Shown here: in pieces, positions 14,044 through 18,303 of the stretch
How positions within the stretch are numbered: the first letter of the stretch is position 1
Layout: each line of letters begins with the position of its first letter
Source of the DNA: an uncultured Erysipelotrichaceae bacterium
Lineage (GTDB): Bacteria; Bacillota_I; Bacilli_A; RF39; UBA660
Direction: 5' to 3'
Assembly (NCBI GenBank): GCA_902795675.1
Contig: CADBLZ010000045.1
Coordinates: 1 to 18,303, forward strand
Length of the DNA: 18,303 nt
Position numbers and translations under genes: made by a program
The notes under the pieces: model-generated
Told to the model about the DNA's origin: nothing
The model's database searches: none
What the model saw: only the letters and a program-made list of their open reading frames with translations

Positions 14044-15912
14044 TTACTTACCATAAGTACTACTCAAAGAACTATACAAATCTCTAATATTACTTGTAAA
14101 TGCCCACATATTTCTTCTCATAATATCTTCATTTAAGAAATTCTTTTCCTTATCATTAAGCCAACTAAGTTCACAGTTTCTAACTAAACCATTATTAGTT
14201 GATAAAGCCATTGAGTATTCTTTAAAACCATTTACAATATCATCAAAACTCATATTATCATCTGCTATCATATTAAAGAATTCATCTTGAACTTCAACAT
14301 AATAACTCATAAATTCTTTATTAAAAGCAAACTTCTCGCTACTATCATAATCAGTATGAGAACTTAGGTCTTCTTCAAAAACATTTATTAAATAATATAT
14401 ATCTTGTAAAGATACATCATTATTAGCTACTCTCTCTGCTAAATTCCTGTAGAAGTATTTAGTTAAAGTAATACAAATACCTTGTTTCATTTCTCTTATA
14501 ATAGCTTTTCTATCATTCTCTGCATTACGACCTGGATTATTAGCATTATATATATTATTAAAATCTACTCTATCACTTTGAATATAATCAATTGAATAAA
14601 GCATTTTAATAATTTCTCTTTTCTCTTCTTCCGTTCTAGCACCTAATACTTCATATATCTTATTAGAATCTAAACTTAGGGTTGTATCTTCCATAGCACT
14701 AGAATCATATTCTGGTCTTATCATCGTAATTAAATCTAATGATCTAACATAACCAACCATATCATTATATACTAAAGGATCAACCGCATTATTTTGGTGC
14801 ATTGTTTGTAGTTCAGCACTACCTTCATATAAGAACTTCCAATGTAAGCTATTAACTTTACCTTCTCTTAATAATTCATCATAGTATGATGATCCACCTA
14901 TAAAAGTTGCATCGTATTGAATATTATCTGGTGCTTCTCTTTGAAAGATATGATAGATTTCATGTTGAATAGTCTTTTGCATTGATATTTTGTCAGGTAA
15001 TTTACTAATTCTATCCATATCAAGCATTATAATGCCATCATCTGTTGTTCTTGCGTTATATGGCATTTTAAGAGTATTAACACTATAATCTTCGCTATTA
15101 ATACCTACTGCTACTAAATCATTAATAGCTGAATAAATTCTTCTCTTATCTTGATTATTTAATTTATTATAATAAGTAAAAATATCTTCATATAAATAAT
15201 CTGCTATCTCATGAAGTACTTTATCATCTAATCTATAATAATTACCATGACTAGCTAAATAACTATTAGTATTACGATATATTGCATTATAAATCATCGT
15301 TGATGATGGTATTTCATTTATATCGCAAATTAAATCAGTATAAACTTCATTATTAGGATCATATCCATAACTATCAGCTACACTTAAAGCATCATCTATC
15401 ATATAGTATTCACTATATGCATAATCTGTATCATAACTTAAATGTGCTCCTGTAATAAATTCTATATATTCATCATCTGATATATCTACTGGAACAGTAA
15501 CATACTCTCCTTCTTGAAGTCTTCTATCTGCATTATCTGTATTTTTAGATTCATAACCATCATAATCACTATAAAAATATTTAGTATGACTTTCACCTGA
15601 AGATAAAGATTGATTATGACTTATATCACCTATAATAGAATTAGCTGTATCAATAGCATCATAGTACACTTTATTATCTACAGTTACTTCGTAGTTTGGT
15701 CTTACTAAGTCTTCATTTCTAAAACTATCAGCTTTACTACTATACTCTTTTGGGACACAAGCTGAAGTCACAATTAAAGCACCTGTTAGAAGACCTAATC
15801 TTCCAACAAGTCTAGATGTTTTAACTTTTTTACCATGTCGTCTATCTTCAATAATGCGACCTTCAGCATCAACTTTTCTAAGTTTTCTAACATCGATTCT
15901 TTTAAGCCCCAT
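14044..15912 (-). CDS. Putative lipoprotein zinc metallopeptidase (HEIYH), family not recognised
   Basis: A 622-residue protein with a long basic N-terminus (1-39), a short hydrophobic stretch and a lipobox-like LIVTSAC ending at Cys52 (Thr at -3 is atypical). It is probably exported and lipid-anchored; the roughly 35-residue charged n-region is unusually long, and no later start is available. HEIYH (317-321) is a clear HExxH zinc site with catalytic Glu318. YEGSAELQ (362-369), 42 residues after the second His, fits the third ligand Glu363 of gluzincin peptidases. The rest is acidic and Asp/Asn/Tyr-rich, with no other domain that I recognise. ATG 15910-15912 has GGGAAGG upstream and a strong promoter. 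Divergent from the gene at 16078. Substrate unknown; a wall- or surface-protein target is a guess. Confidence 0.8.
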   Translation of the reverse strand: MGLKRIDVRKLRKVDAEGRIIEDRRHGKKVKTSRLVGRLGLLTGALIVTSACVPKEYSSKADSFRNEDLVRPNYEVTVDNKVYYDAIDTANSIIGDISHNQSLSSGESHTKYFYSDYDGYESKNTDNADRRLQEGEYVTVPVDISDDEYIEFITGAHLSYDTDYAYSEYYMIDDALSVADSYGYDPNNEVYTDLICDINEIPSSTMIYNAIYRNTNSYLASHGNYYRLDDKVLHEIADYLYEDIFTYYNKLNNQDKRRIYSAINDLVAVGINSEDYSVNTLKMPYNARTTDDGIIMLDMDRISKLPDKISMQKTIQHEIYHIFQREAPDNIQYDATFIGGSSYYDELLREGKVNSLHWKFLYEGSAELQTMHQNNAVDPLVYNDMVGYVRSLDLITMIRPEYDSSAMEDTTLSLDSNKIYEVLGARTEEEKREIIKMLYSIDYIQSDRVDFNNIYNANNPGRNAENDRKAIIREMKQGICITLTKYFYRNLAERVANNDVSLQDIYYLINVFEEDLSSHTDYDSSEKFAFNKEFMSYYVEVQDEFFNMIADDNMSFDDIVNGFKEYSMALSTNNGLVRNCELSWLNDKEKNFLNEDIMRRNMWAFTSNIRDLYSSLSSTYGK

Positions 15913-15937
15913 ACTAAGACCTTCCCATCTTATTTTA

Positions 15938-15966
15938 ATTATAATTCTTAATTACTATTTATTCAA
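15938..15966 (-). promoter_or_regulatory. Promoter of the metallopeptidase gene
   Basis: On the minus strand -35 TTGAAT (15961-15966) and -10 TATAAT (15938-15943) with exact 17-base spacing, the best two-box promoter in the window. The -35 overlaps a small inverted repeat TCAAT-TT-ATTGA (15963-15974). Confidence 0.75.
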
Positions 15967-16020
15967 TTTATTGACCCTCTTATTTACTCTCAAATTGACA
16001 TCAAAAATAGATAGGTAAAT

Positions 16021-16049
16021 TTGCATTAAATAACACTTTGAATTAATAT
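16021..16049 (+). promoter_or_regulatory. Possible promoter of the gene at 16078
   Basis: TTGCAT (16021-16026) and TAATAT (16044-16049) with 17-base spacing, start predicted near 16056. A perfect TTGACA at 15995-16000 has no matching -10 at normal distance. The 165-base region between the two divergent genes holds only these signals and two ATTGAC repeats (15970-15975 and 15994-15999). Confidence 0.45.
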
Positions 16050-16077
16050 ACAACTATCACGTGGGGAGGATTTTAGT

Positions 16078-16755
16078 ATGACTAACATCAAAAAGAATAC
16101 ATACATCAAGAGTATATACGATAATTTAAAAAGAACAGGCAAATATGAAGGTGAAATCCTTAATAGTTTAACCCTAGCTTTATATGCTTTTTGTAATAAA
16201 TATGGTGATGAAAATAGAGATCGCATTATAGATAGTATTTTAAAATATAATATTACTATCGATTGTAATAATCATAAAACACATACAGAACAAATAATAG
16301 ATTTCATTAATTCTAAACTAATTAAGAATAAAGGTATTCTAAATGAAATATATATTAATTTACAAAAAGAAGACTTAATTCAAAGTATTAGAGATATAGG
16401 TAATACAGATCTATTTGAACTTAATTACACTATTAAACACATAAAAGTGCATAAGAAGAACGATTTATTAACTAACCTATTCAGACCTTTATACGCTAAA
16501 CCAGATATAAAAGAAAAAATGGATAGAGATTATCTAAATAACAAAGAAAAAGAAGCTATTCAGTCTTCTATAGGCAAAAAAGAATATCGTAAATTAAATA
16601 GCAACGTTAAAGATATTGAAAAGCTAATTAAGAAAGTAAATAACGGTCATACTAAATCAGCTTATCCATTATCTGAAAAATACGCCAAAGTTAAAACAAG
16701 TATTATTAATAAATATACAAATCAAAACTTTAGACAAGAACCTGTAATAAAATAA
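16078..16755 (+). CDS. Unrecognised basic cytoplasmic protein
   Basis: A 225-residue protein with strong translation signals: GGGGAGGA ends 8 bases before ATG 16078. It has no signal peptide, no membrane helix and only two Cys. It is rich in Lys, Asn and Ile and looks largely helical. The C-terminal third (about 150-225) is very basic, with REPEAT-free stretches such as KDIEKLIKKVNNGH, which would suit RNA or DNA binding, but no known fold is recognisable. It is monocistronic, between a divergent metallopeptidase gene and a bidirectional terminator. An overlapping minus-strand frame (16026-16226) is a shadow. Real gene status rests on the ribosome binding site, promoter and terminator. Confidence 0.75.
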   Translation: MTNIKKNTYIKSIYDNLKRTGKYEGEILNSLTLALYAFCNKYGDENRDRIIDSILKYNITIDCNNHKTHTEQIIDFINSKLIKNKGILNEIYINLQKEDLIQSIRDIGNTDLFELNYTIKHIKVHKKNDLLTNLFRPLYAKPDIKEKMDRDYLNNKEKEAIQSSIGKKEYRKLNSNVKDIEKLIKKVNNGHTKSAYPLSEKYAKVKTSIINKYTNQNFRQEPVIK

Positions 16756-16756
16756 A

Positions 16757-16784
16757 AAAGAACTTTAAAAAGTTCTCTTTTTTT
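16757..16784. terminator. Bidirectional terminator between the 16078 gene and the Hpt-REC gene
   Basis: A 7-bp stem (AGAACTT, 16759-16765, with AAGTTCT, 16770-16776) and 4-base loop, with an A-run on the left and a T-run on the right. It serves both converging genes. Confidence 0.85.
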
Positions 16785-17655
16785 ATGATCCAAAACTAAT
16801 TGTTTTTAAAACAGCTTGTTTAATCTTATCTTCACTAAATGGTTTATTTAACATATCTACAATTGGATAAGTAAATGCTTTATTAATAGCATCACTAGAA
16901 GAATCACCACTAATAACAGTTGTAGGTATTGTATTAAATAAATTATTTTCTTTTAAATAATCTAGAACTGCAAAACCATCAACTTTAGGCATATTTAAAT
17001 CTAGCAATAAAGCTTTAATACTATTAGAACTATATTGTTTTAATAAATTAAGAGCTTCTTCACCATCTTTAGCAGATAGTATTTCATATTCATCATTAAA
17101 TATCTTTTTAACAAATAATCTAACAACTTCAGAATCATCTGCAACCATAATATATTTAACATCATTATCTACAATTGGTGTAGAAGATGCTTCAGCAGCC
17201 ATATTAATTGCTGATGGTGTTACAGGTGCAGTAGGAACATCTTCCATAACTTCTACTGGTTGAGGAGTTGGTGTTGGTTCAACTGGAACGCTAACATCAT
17301 CGCTTAAATATTCATCTACTAACGCTTTAATTTCATTAGTTTTATTCATTAATTCTGCATAATGTTCACTAACATATGCATAATCATTAGCTTTACTCTT
17401 TAATTCATGATCATAAGCTAATTGAGCTAAATCCATGAAACCAAAGTATTTACAATCACTCTTTAATGAGTGAACATATATAGCATAATTTGGCATATCT
17501 TTTTCTTCAAAGTATTTTTTAATAAAATCTACTTTTTCAGGTAAAGATGATTGGAACTCTTTAATTGTTTCATTATAAGTATCCATATCTCCAAATAATT
17601 CTAATGCTTTATCTACATCTACATTTCTTGATTTTAAAAAATTAACATCTTTCAT
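16783..17655 (-). CDS. Hpt-REC phosphorelay protein
   Basis: Two-domain cytoplasmic signalling protein of 290 residues. The N-terminal Hpt domain (about 1-118) has the phospho-acceptor motif YVHSLKSDCKYFGF with His62. A Pro/Val-rich linker (about 121-160) leads to a complete receiver domain (about 167-287): acidic pair Asp173/Asp174, phospho-acceptor Asp219 in LLLDLNMPKVDGF, switch Ser249 and conserved Lys271 in NKPF. There is no output domain, so it can take phosphate from, or return it to, the hybrid kinase encoded 26 bases upstream. ATG 17653-17655 follows AGGATGG. Hpt before REC in one chain is uncommon as a separate protein; it more often forms the tail of a hybrid kinase, so fission of such a kinase is possible. 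Target output unknown. Confidence 0.88.
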   Translation of the reverse strand: MKDVNFLKSRNVDVDKALELFGDMDTYNETIKEFQSSLPEKVDFIKKYFEEKDMPNYAIYVHSLKSDCKYFGFMDLAQLAYDHELKSKANDYAYVSEHYAELMNKTNEIKALVDEYLSDDVSVPVEPTPTPQPVEVMEDVPTAPVTPSAINMAAEASSTPIVDNDVKYIMVADDSEVVRLFVKKIFNDEYEILSAKDGEEALNLLKQYSSNSIKALLLDLNMPKVDGFAVLDYLKENNLFNTIPTTVISGDSSSDAINKAFTYPIVDMLNKPFSEDKIKQAVLKTISFGS

Positions 17656-17675
17656 ATTATTACCATCCTATAATC

Positions 17676-17684
17676 ATTATATCA
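17676..17684 (-). promoter_or_regulatory. Possible internal extended -10 promoter for the Hpt-REC gene
   Basis: The minus strand reads TGATATAAT, in which the TGA stop codon of the hybrid-kinase gene forms the TGn of an extended -10. The predicted start (about 17669) sits at the AGGATGG ribosome binding site. It could allow Hpt-REC to be made without the kinase. Weak evidence. Confidence 0.35.
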
Positions 17685-18303
17685 TAGATTACTATTAAGT
17701 ACGTCAATTAAATCGTCTTTCTTTAATGGTTTACCTAAATAACCATTAAAATTGTGACTCTCTATTTTTTCTCTAACTTCATCTTCACTAGATGCTGTAA
17801 GAAGAATAACTTTTGTATCAAATCCTTCTAATGTTCTAAGATTATCTAAAGTAGTTGGTCCATCCATTTCTGGCATTTTATCATCCATTAAGATTAGATC
17901 ATACTTACCTTCCATAACTTTAGCTATAGCATCACTACCACTAGTAGAAGTATCAAATTGAACATTTAAATTAGTTAAATAACCACTGATAACTTTAATG
18001 TTTAATGAGTCATCATCAACAACTAATATTTTCTTACCCGCATAGTTATTTGTACTAGCATTACTAACTACATTACCAGTCATATTATTACTTGGTATAT
18101 TATTACTACTTATATCTTTTTCTTTAGGTAAACTAATATTTAATGCTGATGAAACAGCACCAGAGCTTTCACCACCAACACTACTACTTTCTTTACTACT
18201 AATATAAGTTCTAATAACTCTTTCTAATTCATTACGATCAATTGGTTTAGCTAAATAATCATTAAATCCTGCTTCTAGATATTCATCTTTCATTCCTGTT
18301 AAA
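17682..18303 (-). CDS. Hybrid sensor kinase/response regulator, C-terminal part (runs off the window end)
   Basis: The frame is open through position 18303, so the 5' part is missing; the internal ATG at 18293 is not the start. The visible part begins at the end of one receiver domain (LTGMKDEYLEAGFNDYLAKP, including its switch Thr and conserved Lys-Pro). A Ser/Asn-rich linker of about 65 residues follows, then a second complete receiver domain starting KKILVVDDDSLNIK, with phospho-acceptor Asp in LILMDDKMPEMDG, switch Thr in LLTASS and Lys in LGKPL. Two tandem receivers at the C-terminus are characteristic of hybrid histidine kinases, so sensor and kinase domains are expected beyond the window. 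Stop is TGA. Forms an operon with the Hpt-REC gene, together giving a His-Asp-His-Asp relay. Confidence 0.82.
   Translation of the reverse strand, partial: LTGMKDEYLEAGFNDYLAKPIDRNELERVIRTYISSKESSSVGGESSGAVSSALNISLPKEKDISSNNIPSNNMTGNVVSNASTNNYAGKKILVVDDDSLNIKVISGYLTNLNVQFDTSTSGSDAIAKVMEGKYDLILMDDKMPEMDGPTTLDNLRTLEGFDTKVILLTASSEDEVREKIESHNFNGYLGKPLKKDDLIDVLNSNL

Noticed and set aside
16026..16226. Minus-strand open frame of 66 codons
   Set aside because: Overlaps the promoter and start of the plus-strand gene at 16078, which has much better translation signals.

Overview
The window reads as ordinary chromosome from an AT-rich, low-GC Gram-positive bacterium of the Bacilli, most likely one of the uncultured, gut-type, Mollicutes-related lineages (RF39-like). 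This placement is inferred from gene content and base composition and was not tested by a search. TGA is used as a real stop (murG at 12875-12877, the hybrid kinase at 17682-17684) and TGG encodes Trp, so the genetic code is the standard bacterial one, not the Mycoplasma code. murG, murB and ftsQ show that the cell makes peptidoglycan and divides with a divisome. Genes are tightly packed and mostly on the minus strand. Leaders look very short, and hairpin terminators sit next to or inside the next promoter.

Layout on the + axis: (1) 1-173, N-terminus of an unknown minus-strand protein. (2) 243-2646, a two-gene BcrA-type ABC exporter (ATPase, then permease); the permease frame is cut by an in-frame TAA at 471-473 but stays open to 243, right before a terminator. 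(3) 2699-5115, two unrecognised genes, one a Lys/Glu-rich single-pass membrane protein. (4) 5200-7053, tsf and rpsB, with a structured 5' leader (about 7054-7160) that may be a ribosomal-protein autoregulatory element; S2 carries a charged linker and a Rho_N/SAP-like C-terminal module. (5) 7202-8384, a YlmH-like S4 protein and a small membrane protein. (6) 8462-10502, the only plus-strand operon apart from one single gene, encoding a MurT/GatD-like pair. (7) 10532-13960, the operon murG-murB-ftsQ-queH. (8) 14044-15912, a lipoprotein-like zinc metallopeptidase (HEIYH, then an EGSAE motif), divergent from (9) 16078-16755, an unrecognised plus-strand gene. (10) 16783-18303, a phosphorelay operon: an Hpt-REC protein and the C-terminal two receiver domains of a hybrid sensor kinase that runs off the window.

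The most unusual item is the MurT/GatD pair. In canonical systems GatD hydrolyses glutamine with a Cys/His pair and MurT uses the ammonia to amidate D-Glu of lipid II. Here the GatD-like protein has Thr at the nucleophilic Cys position and Ile at the catalytic His position. Its MurT partner has lost the fourth zinc-ribbon cysteine (Lys) and has a GSSGKGS P-loop in place of the usual GTNGKTT. The two genes are still intact, overlapping and co-transcribed, which suggests a retained but altered function rather than decay. Second-look items include the broken ABC permease, the rpsB leader, the S2 extension and the metallopeptidase.
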